Assembly: GCA_018648805.1 (NCBI GenBank)
Contig: JABGQM010000002.1
Coordinates: forward strand, 124,001 to 188,000
Origin: Verrucomicrobiota bacterium
Lineage (GTDB): Bacteria > Verrucomicrobiota > Kiritimatiellia > UBA8416 > JABMPJ01
Direction of reading: 5' to 3'
DNA: 64,000 bases
Shown one piece after another: positions 29,859 to 38,119 of the stretch. Within the stretch, counting starts at the first letter, position 1. Each line of letters opens with the position of its first letter. The translations under genes were made by a program, and so were the position numbers. Below the pieces are notes generated by a model that was not told the origin of the DNA, did no database searches, and worked only from the letters and a program-made list of their open reading frames with translations.

Positions 29859-29968
29859 ACCTACCTCCTTGTTGGATTACACCGCGGATGTATTATCCCC
29901 GGCACAGACTAGCTCTCGTGAGTGATACTATGTAGTCACGCCCCAGCGGGCAAGGTGAAATAACGCAA

Positions 29969-31555
29969 TTATTTAGGTACGGTCGTGAGCGGCAGGCGCG
30001 TCTCGGCGACCTCGGCACCGGCCTTCTTGCGGCGCAGTCCGCGATGGCGCACATTGCTCTGCGCCAAGCTATCGCCCAACACCTCGTACGACTCCCCATC
30101 AAACACACGCGTCACGATCGCCATCTCGGGAAATTCCACGGTCGAAGCAAAGAACTGCATGGTCTCCGACCCGAAGGGCGGGCACGCTTCGAACTCGCCC
30201 GGCAGCTCAACCACCTTGTTGACCTTGTCGCGTCCGATCGCGTAGTTCAAGTAGAGCGGATCGGGTATCACGCGGGCCCCGTTGGCAAGGTGATAGATGA
30301 AGCGCAGATAGCACGGCTTGTTGACGCGCGCATAGAGCAGGATGTCATCCCCATCCGCCAGGGCCAGGCCGTCCGTCCCGCGATTGGTCCACACCTCCAA
30401 CGACAGTCCGCCACCCACAAGATCACGACTCGCAAAGACGCGACGATCCTTGAGCACCTCCAGGAAGTTTTTGGGTTTGAGTTCCAATCCCGCGGCACCC
30501 TTGAGCGCCATGCGCCCGTCCGCCGTGGCCACGACCTCGCTGGTTGCCGTGCGCGAGAGGCGGACATAGAAGTGTACTTCATCCTCCTTGGCAAAGTAGC
30601 TGCCCGTGAGCAGGTAGGCCGCCGCGCCGTCCGCCGCCGCGCGCCGGGCCAGACCCGAGCTGTGCGGCCGAAAAGCGGTCTCCCCGAGCAGGAGCGGCGT
30701 CAGGCCGGTTTTGTCGGCCAGGGCACTCTCGAGCATGGGGCGGAAGCGACTGCTGAACTGGCTGTACTGATAGGAGTCATCCAGCATGAGGGCGTTGATC
30801 TGAACCGCGCCGGGGGTCAGCTCACTCAGGGCCAGCTTGTCGGCCAACTGCGCTGCCGCCTCGGCCATCGTCTCGGCGCGCTTCTGCCAGAGGGCCCGCG
30901 ACTCGCTGCGCACGCTGAGAATCTGCTTCAGCTCATCCTCGGTTACATTCGCCTTGCTGCCCAGCAACTCCTGGATCAGGATGATCTCCTCCACCTGGCT
31001 CACCAGTCGGTTGCAGTCGGCATAGGTGCGCCGCGCCAGGTCGATCTTCTTGGCCGCCAGCTGCCGGTTGCCGGCCGCCTGGTGCTGCACGAGTTGCTTC
31101 ATCTTGCTGCCGAACTTCGTGCGGTAGTGCTGCGCCGCTTCGGCCCGGTCCAGGATCGCGAGGGCATAGGTCGGACCGCGCCGGCTGGCATACTCCTCGA
31201 AGCGCAACCCTTCGAGGTTGAGACTGCTCTTCAGAACCGTGCGCGACTTGTATTGATCAACCAGCTCCTCGTCGTTGTTGACCACGACCGAGAAGCGGTC
31301 GACGATGTCCTCGGAGGAAACATTGACCTGCATCGAGGCCACCAGGCTCCCCGCGGCGGCATTGCGCGCATAGGCAAGCTTATCGGAAGCCGAGATGCTA
31401 CGGTCATCGGACGACATCCCAAAGCCGCTCAGGTACGACGAGGGCGGATGGGCCGCGCTCTTCCCGAGCGTGCGCACCCAGTCGGGCTCACCCGCCGCGT
31501 GGGCCAGCATCCCCATTGCCAGAACAAGTCCCACCACCGCACCAAATCGATTCAT
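29969..31555 (-). CDS. LPP20/DUF4384 domain exported protein, partner of caspase gene
   Basis: A 528-residue protein with a signal peptide (1-20). Residues of about 22-140 match the LPP20-like pattern ('PDWVRTLGK', 'YLSGFG', repeated Ala-rich helix). A helical middle (140-250) follows, then a TolB-like strand-rich segment, and a DUF4384-type domain at about 383-472 ('GDDILLYARVNKPCYLRFIY' and 'PGEFEACPPFGSE'). DUF4384 is often found with caspase-like or kinase-like proteins. The gene lies 40 bp downstream of the secreted caspase gene on the same strand, so the two probably act together in the periplasm. Confidence 0.75.
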   Translation of the reverse strand: MNRFGAVVGLVLAMGMLAHAAGEPDWVRTLGKSAAHPPSSYLSGFGMSSDDRSISASDKLAYARNAAAGSLVASMQVNVSSEDIVDRFSVVVNNDEELVDQYKSRTVLKSSLNLEGLRFEEYASRRGPTYALAILDRAEAAQHYRTKFGSKMKQLVQHQAAGNRQLAAKKIDLARRTYADCNRLVSQVEEIILIQELLGSKANVTEDELKQILSVRSESRALWQKRAETMAEAAAQLADKLALSELTPGAVQINALMLDDSYQYSQFSSRFRPMLESALADKTGLTPLLLGETAFRPHSSGLARRAAADGAAAYLLTGSYFAKEDEVHFYVRLSRTATSEVVATADGRMALKGAAGLELKPKNFLEVLKDRRVFASRDLVGGGLSLEVWTNRGTDGLALADGDDILLYARVNKPCYLRFIYHLANGARVIPDPLYLNYAIGRDKVNKVVELPGEFEACPPFGSETMQFFASTVEFPEMAIVTRVFDGESYEVLGDSLAQSNVRHRGLRRKKAGAEVAETRLPLTTVPK

Positions 31556-31595
31556 AGCTACCGCTCTCCCCTACCACGCATCGTCACGCCTGTAT

Positions 31596-32951
31596 CTAGT
31601 GCGCGCGTGGACGATGCTTCTTCTTTTCTTTCTCCGGCTCGTCTTTCTTCTGCTGCTTTGCCCAGTAGTCCGCTTGCTCCTGCAGCTGACGTTCAAGTGC
31701 CGCTTTGGCCGCCTTCGCCGCCGCCGCATCTTCGGCGGCCCGCGCCATCTTCTCTTTCTGGCGTGCCGCCTCGGCCTTGCGCCGCTTCTCATCCGGAAAC
31801 GCCTTGACCGTGACCTTGCGGCCCTCGTAGACCCGCGCCACTCCGCTCCAAGTTCGCGCACCTGATGTCACCTCAACGGCGTGCGTTCCAACCGGGATCT
31901 TGTCCCAGCGCAGGGCCTTGCCAGCAGCCAGCGAATAGCTCTTGCCACCATCAATCTGCACTACGGAGCTGAGCGGCGATTCGATTTCCAACCCGCCGTA
32001 GCGTGCTGCCGGCGCGGTCGGCGCCGCCGGGCGTGCCACGGGCGCGGGCGCACTCCAGGAGGCAAGCGGTGGTGCGGCCACCTTGGCCGGAGCCTTCTGC
32101 GAGGAGGCGTCCTGCACCAGGAATACAAATTCACCCAGATCGCTGCCACTGGCCGTGTTCATGGGGCCGAAGACCGGACGCCGTCCGCTGTAGGCCGCCA
32201 CGTCGTTCTTGATCCAGCCGGCCAGGTCCGATGCCGCAAAGACGCTCTGACGCGGGAACTGCAACGCCTGCAGAAACTTCTTGGCGAAGATGCTCTGGTC
32301 AGGCACCGTTTCGAGATCACCGCTGGCAACGCACCAACGCGTCGGCTGACTGATCGCACGACGGTACCACGTGTTAGCGCGCTCCTCGATGTCGATGCGT
32401 CCGCCACGCAGCATGGCACCGCTGAAGCAGGAGTCACTCACCACCAGTACATGCCGCGCCTTCATGGCATCGGTGTACTCCTTGAGATTGGAGTTCTGCA
32501 GCCAGTCGTTGATGGCCGGCATGCCATCGACCTCCTCACGCCCCTCCACCGGGATCCAGTACCCCTTCTTGAGGAGCTGGTCATAATAGCCGTGCCCGGC
32601 AAAATAAATCAGGAGTGAGTCATTGACCGTCAGCTTGCGGGTCAGTACACGCAGCGCGCGTACAATGCCTTGCAGCGTGGCCTCCTGGTCGTAGAGCGTG
32701 GTGACCGATTTGAATCCGTAGTTCGACCCCAGCAGCGCCGCAACGCTGCGGGCATCTTCGCGTGCCTGGCGGAGCCCCCGCCAGTGCTTGTATCGATTGA
32801 TTCCGATCACGAGGGCGTGATAGTCGGGCAACTGAAGGTCATCCCCCAGCACCTTGCGAACCTTCAACCCACGGCTACCGCCCTGTCCCGGGCAGAGCCC
32901 GGCAGTCAGCATGATCAATAAGACCACGCCCAAGCACACGCGCGTTTTCAT
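31596..32951 (-). CDS. Secreted caspase-like protease (peptidase C14) with PEGA-like domain
   Basis: A 451-residue protein with a signal peptide (1-22). The caspase fold spans about 43-280: 'YHALVIGINRYKHWRGLRQA', 'EDARSVAALL', catalytic His120 in 'YFAGHGYYD' and Cys175 in 'VVSDSCFSGA'. An Ala/Pro linker leads to a PEGA-like beta domain (about 318-385, 'IPVGTHAVEVTSG') and a Lys/Glu/Ala-rich, probably coiled-coil tail (386-451). Both catalytic residues are present, so it is probably active, outside the cytoplasm. AGGAGG lies just before the start. The DUF4384 gene follows. Confidence 0.88.
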   Translation of the reverse strand: MKTRVCLGVVLLIMLTAGLCPGQGGSRGLKVRKVLGDDLQLPDYHALVIGINRYKHWRGLRQAREDARSVAALLGSNYGFKSVTTLYDQEATLQGIVRALRVLTRKLTVNDSLLIYFAGHGYYDQLLKKGYWIPVEGREEVDGMPAINDWLQNSNLKEYTDAMKARHVLVVSDSCFSGAMLRGGRIDIEERANTWYRRAISQPTRWCVASGDLETVPDQSIFAKKFLQALQFPRQSVFAASDLAGWIKNDVAAYSGRRPVFGPMNTASGSDLGEFVFLVQDASSQKAPAKVAAPPLASWSAPAPVARPAAPTAPAARYGGLEIESPLSSVVQIDGGKSYSLAAGKALRWDKIPVGTHAVEVTSGARTWSGVARVYEGRKVTVKAFPDEKRRKAEAARQKEKMARAAEDAAAAKAAKAALERQLQEQADYWAKQQKKDEPEKEKKKHRPRAH

Positions 32952-33024
32952 GGTATTCCTCCTGACAGCTATATCCTCTGCTCAGAAGTTAGCGCTACGC
33001 GCCTATGAACGCAACCCGTAAAGA

Positions 33025-33047
33025 GGATTTTCGCTGCACGAAAATCC
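33025..33047 (-). terminator. Perfect hairpin between flavoprotein and caspase genes
   Basis: A 9-bp perfect stem GGATTTTCG / CGAAAATCC with a CTGCA loop, 25 bases after the flavoprotein stop on the minus strand. The following sequence (TCTTTA) is only weakly T-rich, so it may be a terminator or an RNA-stability element. Confidence 0.5.
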
Positions 33048-33071
33048 AGTGAGCCGTTGGCCGTGGGGCGA

Positions 33072-35042
33072 TCAGGCGCGGTAGATCCGGCCTTCGCGGT
33101 AGGTGGCCCAGGCGCTCTCGAACCAGAGGTCGCTCTCCGGGATGGGACGGCATGGAACCCAACGGCTGCGGGTCTTGCCTTCGGGTGTCACAACGCTTTC
33201 CAGAACCTTCTTGCGGAAGCCCCCGTCCTCACGTGCAAAACGCCACTCCGGCCCTTTAAGCTTGGGATGCACACGGCGTCCCTTCGGATCGGCCACCATC
33301 GCGGAGCCCCGGCTCCCAACCCCGCTCTTAACCTGGTAGAGCATCGCGGCCAGGTAGGCACGCTGAGCGAAACATAGCTGACGTGTGGTTAGCGCAGGAA
33401 TCAGATCAATGTCGCGCGGCGCCGCACAGCCCTTCTTCTCGATCGCAGCCCACTGGGCGTCCGCTTCGGCCACTGCCTGCTTCAGCCCATCGAGCGACCG
33501 GATATGCGCCCCCGCCCGACTCATGCGCGCCTGCAATGCCTTGCGTTCCTCCTGCCACGCCCCCTTGGCCTTGCGGCTGCGCTTGATCCAGCGCTGTAGG
33601 CGGCCCGCCTCGCGCTTGGCCGCGCGTTCGAAGTCACGCGTCACAAGCGTCGGCGCGGCATATGCATGCCCGATGAACTCGGCCGCACGCAGCGACCCCA
33701 CCTGGCCCGCATTCAGTGCCGACCCGCCCGGACGTGCCACGCCGTGCGATCCGTTCACCTCGCCCACGGGGAAGAGATGCTTAACGTTGACCGACTCCCA
33801 CCAGTGATTACCGGCCAGTCCACCGTTGTTGTGTTGGGCACACACGGCTATCTCGAGCGGATCACGTGTGATGTCGATGTTGTGATCTTTGTAGAGCGCA
33901 ATCGCCCCGGGGTTCATGTGCTTCAAGCGTGCGATCGGGGTCGACTGCAACGCCTTGGAGTTGCGCAGATACTCCTGTGCCTCCGGGCTAAGGTCGTCAA
34001 TCGTGAATCCATCCGGATTGGACCGGAAATCCAGGAACACGCGCCGTCCACGCAACACCGTTTCGATGTAGACCAGGATGTCGACGAGCGACGACCCGTC
34101 CGGAATCTTGCGCGTATCGAACGGCCACTGGTACCCCTTCAGGAAGACCATCGAGTTCATCTCGCCAACCGACCCAAAGTAATCGCGCATGAATTCGCAG
34201 GGAGTGCCCTTGCCATCTGCATCGGTGCTGATGAAACGGGGAACCACCTGCATGTACGTACCCGAGACGTTCCAGCGGAACGCGGTCGAGGCGAGGCCGT
34301 ACTGCCCCTCGGGCAGACCCTGTGCCTTCGCTCCCACCATGAGTCCGAGGCCAATCGCGCCGGTGTGCACTTTGGGATAGACACTGGTCTCGTACAGTCC
34401 ACCCGGACCGCCGACGGCCAGCACGACGTTATCGGCGGCGTAAGCCGACAGCTTACCACTGCGGTCGATAGCCAGAGCACCCACCGTGCGTTTCGTGCGC
34501 CCTTCACCGGCCGTCAGCAAACTCACAACCGACTGCTTCTCGTGCAGCGCGATCTGGCGCCGCTTCACTTCACGGATCAGCGCCCGACACATCTCGCGCG
34601 AGGTATAAGGACCGATCGATGTGGCGCGCTGACGCGGATCGTGATCGGTCTTGTAGCCCACAAACTGCCCGTAGGCGTCCTGCGGAAACGGCACACCCAG
34701 GTTGACCAGGTTAAGGAACGCACGACTCGACGCCGAGGCCTCGACCAGCGCCAGGTCGCCATGCATGCTGCCGCCATCAAAATAGTTCTGGGCCATGGCC
34801 AGCGGTGCATCCTGATCATTGCCGCACATCGCACCCTTATAATAGGTCTGCTTGTCGCTGCCCGTGTTGATCGAGGTCCCCATCTTGAGGCCCTCGGTCA
34901 CGATCAGTACGTCTTCGATCCCCTGGTTACGGAGCTGCACCGCGGCATTCAGTCCTGCCGCCCCGCTGCCCACCACGAGTGTGTGAACCTGCGTCACGGG
35001 CAGGCTGGTTCCATCTGTTAGTTTGATTTTGCTCTGTTTCAT
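33072..35042 (-). CDS. FAD-dependent oxidoreductase (fumarate reductase/aspartate oxidase-like flavoprotein)
   Basis: A 656-residue soluble flavoprotein. 'TLVVGSGAAGLNAAVQLRNQ' is the FAD dinucleotide-binding motif, 'TSINTGSDKQTYYKG' resembles the 'S..AqGG' region of the succinate dehydrogenase/fumarate reductase class, and 'LFPVGEVNGSHGVARPGGSALNAGQVG' is the second FAD contact of that class. A C-terminal helical region follows (about 490-640). No iron-sulfur or membrane-anchor partner gene is adjacent, so it is not a standard respiratory complex; a catabolic role with the neighbouring SDR and sugar genes is more likely. No signal peptide. Confidence 0.8.
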   Translation of the reverse strand: MKQSKIKLTDGTSLPVTQVHTLVVGSGAAGLNAAVQLRNQGIEDVLIVTEGLKMGTSINTGSDKQTYYKGAMCGNDQDAPLAMAQNYFDGGSMHGDLALVEASASSRAFLNLVNLGVPFPQDAYGQFVGYKTDHDPRQRATSIGPYTSREMCRALIREVKRRQIALHEKQSVVSLLTAGEGRTKRTVGALAIDRSGKLSAYAADNVVLAVGGPGGLYETSVYPKVHTGAIGLGLMVGAKAQGLPEGQYGLASTAFRWNVSGTYMQVVPRFISTDADGKGTPCEFMRDYFGSVGEMNSMVFLKGYQWPFDTRKIPDGSSLVDILVYIETVLRGRRVFLDFRSNPDGFTIDDLSPEAQEYLRNSKALQSTPIARLKHMNPGAIALYKDHNIDITRDPLEIAVCAQHNNGGLAGNHWWESVNVKHLFPVGEVNGSHGVARPGGSALNAGQVGSLRAAEFIGHAYAAPTLVTRDFERAAKREAGRLQRWIKRSRKAKGAWQEERKALQARMSRAGAHIRSLDGLKQAVAEADAQWAAIEKKGCAAPRDIDLIPALTTRQLCFAQRAYLAAMLYQVKSGVGSRGSAMVADPKGRRVHPKLKGPEWRFAREDGGFRKKVLESVVTPEGKTRSRWVPCRPIPESDLWFESAWATYREGRIYRA

Positions 35043-35060
35043 TATTTCTCCATCTGGCCC

Positions 35061-35081
35061 CCTGCCGGTTTACCCGGCAGG
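35061..35081 (-). terminator. Hairpin between SDR and flavoprotein genes
   Basis: An 8-bp stem CCTGCCGG / CCGGCAGG with a five-base loop, 18 bases upstream of the flavoprotein start and about 180 bases after the SDR stop on the minus strand. It could attenuate or terminate transcription from the SDR gene. There is no T-tract. Confidence 0.4.
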
Positions 35082-35258
35082 AGTCAAAGATTTCTAGACC
35101 ATGTATATGATATCAAGATGATCTGCGGCTGGCAGAGCGAGAGGAAAGCCTTGCAGACATGCCTCGCGCTGACCAGCCGCGAATCGTTTATGAGCCCCAT
35201 TTCTATTATAGGAATCTTTCGCTCTCGCCGGATGAACCGGCGGGGGGCGCGTCTACTC

Positions 35259-36032
35259 CTACAACCGCTGCACCGTAAATCCGCCATCCACCATGATCAC
35301 CTGTCCGGTTGAATAGGCCAGGTCACCGCGCGCCAGCATGGCCGCGGCTTTGCCGATATCTTCCGGCACCCCCCAACGGCTCTGGGCCAGGATATCACCG
35401 TCAAAGATCAAGGCGTCATACTTCTCCGTCACGGCGGCCGTCATGTCGGTCTTGATGATGCCGGGCCGAATCTCGTAGACAGGGATGTCGTACTCGCCCA
35501 TGCGCGCGGCGTAGAGCTGCGTCGCCATGCTGATGCCCGCTTTGGAGATGCAGTAGTCCCCCCGACTGGGCGACGCCACCGTTGCCGAGATTGATGAGAT
35601 GTTAATGATGCAGCCACGGAACGCCGCGTCGGCCTCCTTCTGCTCGACCATCCACCCCGCCACCGCCTGGGTCAGGAAGTAAGGGCCTTTGAGGTTGATT
35701 CCGATCAACCGATCAAAACTCTCCTCTGTGGCCTCCAGAATATCGGCGCGCATCTTCGGCGCCACGCCGGCGTTGTTGACCAGGATGTTGAGCCAGCCGA
35801 AGCGGGCCTTGATCTGGACCAGCATCGCCGCCCGTGCCTCACTGCTCGACACATCCGCGCGGCAGTAGAGCACCTCCGCGCCGAGGTCCTCGAGTCCCCG
35901 CAACGCCTCGGCCACGACCGCTTCCTCATGGATATCGCATACCACGATATCGCATCCATCCTGCGCCAGGTGCGTGGCAATACCATACCCGATGCCCCGC
36001 CCCGCGCCTGTAATCAAAGCTACCTTCTTCAT
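35259..36032 (-). CDS. Short-chain dehydrogenase/reductase (SDR)
   Basis: A 257-residue classical SDR: 'ALITGAGRGIGYGIATHL' (cofactor glycine motif), 'CDIH' (Asp after the second strand, favouring NAD), 'LVNNAGVAPKM' (NNAG), 'NISSISA' (catalytic Ser), 'YCISKAG' (Tyr-x3-Lys) and the 'EIRPGIIKTDMT' exit. It oxidises or reduces a small alcohol or sugar; the specificity is unknown. It belongs to a minus-strand run of sugar-related genes but has 200-bp spacers on both sides. Confidence 0.9.
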   Translation of the reverse strand: MKKVALITGAGRGIGYGIATHLAQDGCDIVVCDIHEEAVVAEALRGLEDLGAEVLYCRADVSSSEARAAMLVQIKARFGWLNILVNNAGVAPKMRADILEATEESFDRLIGINLKGPYFLTQAVAGWMVEQKEADAAFRGCIINISSISATVASPSRGDYCISKAGISMATQLYAARMGEYDIPVYEIRPGIIKTDMTAAVTEKYDALIFDGDILAQSRWGVPEDIGKAAAMLARGDLAYSTGQVIMVDGGFTVQRL

Positions 36033-36087
36033 CGTTCTATACTCCCTATTTAGACGTTGTCCGCAAAGGTATCTGTGCTCCTGGAGA

Positions 36088-36233
36088 TTTCAATATCCAA
36101 CAGCCAACACTCAAATCCAATTTCCAAGGGGGGATCCTTTGCCGGACTTCACGCAACCTTCCGCAATTCCCGTGTGTATCGCTCAAGGTCTTTCCTTGGA
36201 TATTGGATATTCCTTGTTGGACATTGGATATTC
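36088..36233. repeat. Heptad-built imperfect palindrome, copy C
   Basis: The right arm (36194-36233) can be read in phase as TTGGATA, TTGGATA, TTCCTTG, TTGGACA, TTGGATA, TTC. The left arm (36088-36132) is a complementary set of heptads ending in CCAAGGGGG. The loop carries GGGGGGATCC and CCCGTGTGTATCGCTC, shared with copies A and B. It lies upstream of the SDR gene and downstream of the Gfo/Idh gene, both on the minus strand. Confidence 0.85.
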
Positions 36234-36283
36234 TCCCAATCCAAGGGGTTCAACTTCTCCAACCCATTTCGGATAAGCTCTAT

Positions 36284-37438
36284 TCAGACAAGATCTTCCA
36301 CGTCAACCCAGGCACGTTTCTGGTTGGACTCCATACTCCGTTCGGCAAGCTGCACCCCCTTGGCCCCTTCGAGCAGCGACCAGCGGAACGGCTCATCGAG
36401 CACGACATGCCGCAGGAACAGCTCCCACTGCACCTTGAATGCGTTCTCGTACACGCAGGCATCCGGCACCTCGGCCCACTGATCGAAGTAGCTGATCGGA
36501 TTGTCGACATCCGGGTTCCACACCGCCTTCGGCGTGGCGCTGTGCGGCTGGATCAGGCAGTGGCGCAGCCCGACAACAGCCGACCCCTTGGTGCCGTCCA
36601 CCTGCATGCAGAGCAGGTCATCGCGGCGCACGCGAACACTCCAGCTCGAGTTGAAGTGACACACGATGCCGTTCTCCAGCTCGAACGTGGCATACGCGGC
36701 GTCATCCGACGTGCAGGCATACGTGTCGCCGTTCTCATCGACCCGCTCACCGATATGTGTTGCCTGGTGGCAGGAGACCGCCTTGACATCACCGAACAGG
36801 TTGTCGATCACGTAGCGCCAATGGCAGTGCATATCGAGCACCATGCCGCCACCATCTTCCTCGCGGTAGTTCCAGCTGGGCCGCTGGGTCGGTTGGTCAG
36901 GCACTTTGCCATCAAAGACCCAGTAGCCGAACTCACCGCGCACCGAGAGGATATCACCAAAGAATCCCTGATCCTTCAGCATCTGGAACTTGCGCAGGCC
37001 CGGCAGCCAGAGCTTGTCCTGCACCACACCATTCTTCAGGCCGGCATCCGTGCAGATCTTGTAGAGATAGGCCGCATCCTCCACGTTCGTGGCCGTCGGC
37101 TTTTCACAGTAGATTGATTTCCCGGCAGCAACGGCCTTCTCGACGAAAGGCTTGCGCAGCTGCGTGGTCGATGCATCGAAGAAGATTTCGTAGTTTGGAT
37201 CCGCCAGCACGGCATCCAGATCGGTCGAGTACTTCTCCACACCGTACTTCGTGCAGAGTGCTTTAAGCTTGTTCTCATTGCGACCCGTCAAAATGGGGTC
37301 CGGCATGATGACTTCGTCATCACTGACCTTGATGCCGCCCTGCTTGATAATGGCCAGGATGGAACGTTCGAGATGCTGGTTGGTCCCCATGCGCCCCGTC
37401 ACGCCGTTTAGTATAACGCCTACTCTGTGTTGTTTCAT
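36284..37438 (-). CDS. Gfo/Idh/MocA family oxidoreductase
   Basis: A 384-residue NAD(P)-dependent oxidoreductase. The N-terminal Rossmann region reads 'VGVILNGVTGRMGTNQHL', the mid-region has 'IYCEKPTATNVEDAAYL' (the conserved E-K-P motif), and the C-terminal alpha/beta domain follows ('GGGMVLDMHCHWRYVID', with candidate substrate-binding His). Members oxidise or reduce sugars, inositols or related compounds. The downstream cupin/GH88 genes suggest carbohydrate catabolism. Repeat copies C and D flank this gene together with the cupin gene. Confidence 0.9.
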   Translation of the reverse strand: MKQHRVGVILNGVTGRMGTNQHLERSILAIIKQGGIKVSDDEVIMPDPILTGRNENKLKALCTKYGVEKYSTDLDAVLADPNYEIFFDASTTQLRKPFVEKAVAAGKSIYCEKPTATNVEDAAYLYKICTDAGLKNGVVQDKLWLPGLRKFQMLKDQGFFGDILSVRGEFGYWVFDGKVPDQPTQRPSWNYREEDGGGMVLDMHCHWRYVIDNLFGDVKAVSCHQATHIGERVDENGDTYACTSDDAAYATFELENGIVCHFNSSWSVRVRRDDLLCMQVDGTKGSAVVGLRHCLIQPHSATPKAVWNPDVDNPISYFDQWAEVPDACVYENAFKVQWELFLRHVVLDEPFRWSLLEGAKGVQLAERSMESNQKRAWVDVEDLV

Positions 37439-37480
37439 TTACGACTCCTTCTGCTCTCTCTTTTGCGTGCCATTCTCGCG

Positions 37481-37515
37481 GTGGACGATAACGGCGACGA
37501 TAACGGTGGACGATA
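37481..37515. repeat. Short GGACGATAACG repeat
   Basis: Three near-identical 12-13-bp words in tandem (GGACGATAACGGC, GACGATAACGGT, GGACGATAGC) fill part of the 80-bp spacer between the cupin stop and the Gfo/Idh start. Another degenerate-oligomer repeat type of this genome. Confidence 0.7.
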
Positions 37516-37518
37516 GCT

Positions 37519-37980
37519 CTACTGTTCTGCCACCTCAGGTTTCTCCACACACTGCGGATAAACCGCCTCATCCGGCAGTGCAGGAACATCCTTGCCGGCG
37601 ACGGGCAACGTGCCGGCCAGTTCCTGCTTCCAGTGATCCACATCGCCGGCCGGACCGTAGACATAGATAAAGGTCAGCGGCGTATCGCCCTTGTTGCTGA
37701 GCTGATGGTAAACGCCCGACGGGATATTAACCGCCTGGCCGGTGGCGAGCGTCTGTACCTCGTCACCCAAACACATCTCACCGGTGCCCGACACCACGAA
37801 GTAGACCTCTTCCTGCTCCTGGTTGTGCCAGGGAACCTGTCCGCCGTTCGGGTCCAGCGTTACGAACCCCATGCTGAAGGCGGTCGCCTGGATCGGCGCC
37901 GCCCCGCACACCAGGTTCTGCGTCCGTCGCCGCGCCGGATAGGTGCGGCCTTCTATTTTGCTTAAGTCTGATATAACCAT
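37519..37980 (-). CDS. Cupin domain protein
   Basis: A 153-residue single-domain cupin. Motif 1 is seen in 'GGQVPWHNQEQEEVYFVVSG' (His/Glu metal ligands), motif 2 in 'NIPSGVYHQLSNKGDTPLTF' (His). It may be a sugar isomerase, a metal-dependent dioxygenase or a small ligand-binding protein; the family is too diverse to say. It sits between the Gfo/Idh gene and the GH88-like gene and probably belongs to the same pathway. Confidence 0.85.
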   Translation of the reverse strand: MVISDLSKIEGRTYPARRRTQNLVCGAAPIQATAFSMGFVTLDPNGGQVPWHNQEQEEVYFVVSGTGEMCLGDEVQTLATGQAVNIPSGVYHQLSNKGDTPLTFIYVYGPAGDVDHWKQELAGTLPVAGKDVPALPDEAVYPQCVEKPEVAEQ

Positions 37981-38010
37981 CGGTACTCCCTATGTCGGAC
38001 TTCGTCCGAG

Positions 38011-38111
38011 TTTCAATAACCAACACCCAACAAGGAATATCCAACTCCCAAGGATGCAGATCCGGTGACCCATTTGATCATTGGACATTCCTTGTTGGAC
38101 ATTGGATATTC
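38011..38111. repeat. Heptad-built imperfect palindrome, copy D
   Basis: Left arm 38011-38052 and right arm 38079-38111. The central part pairs well (CCAACAAGGAAT with ATTCCTTGTTGG, extending to 17 of 18 positions with one G-T). The loop is short (about 26 bases). A small CGGACTTCGTCCG hairpin precedes the left arm. It lies between the cupin and GH88-like genes. Confidence 0.85.
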
Positions 38112-38119
38112 AGTTCTTC

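Noticed and set aside
30044..31807. Long plus-strand open frame (587 codons) opposite the DUF4384 gene
   Set aside because: It is a shadow frame in GC-rich coding DNA; its translation is rich in Arg/His/Gln without domains, whereas the minus-strand frame has a signal peptide and recognisable domains.
35118..35312. Small plus-strand open frame in the SDR-flavoprotein spacer
   Set aside because: It has no ribosome-binding site, overlaps the SDR gene end and has low-complexity Arg-rich composition.
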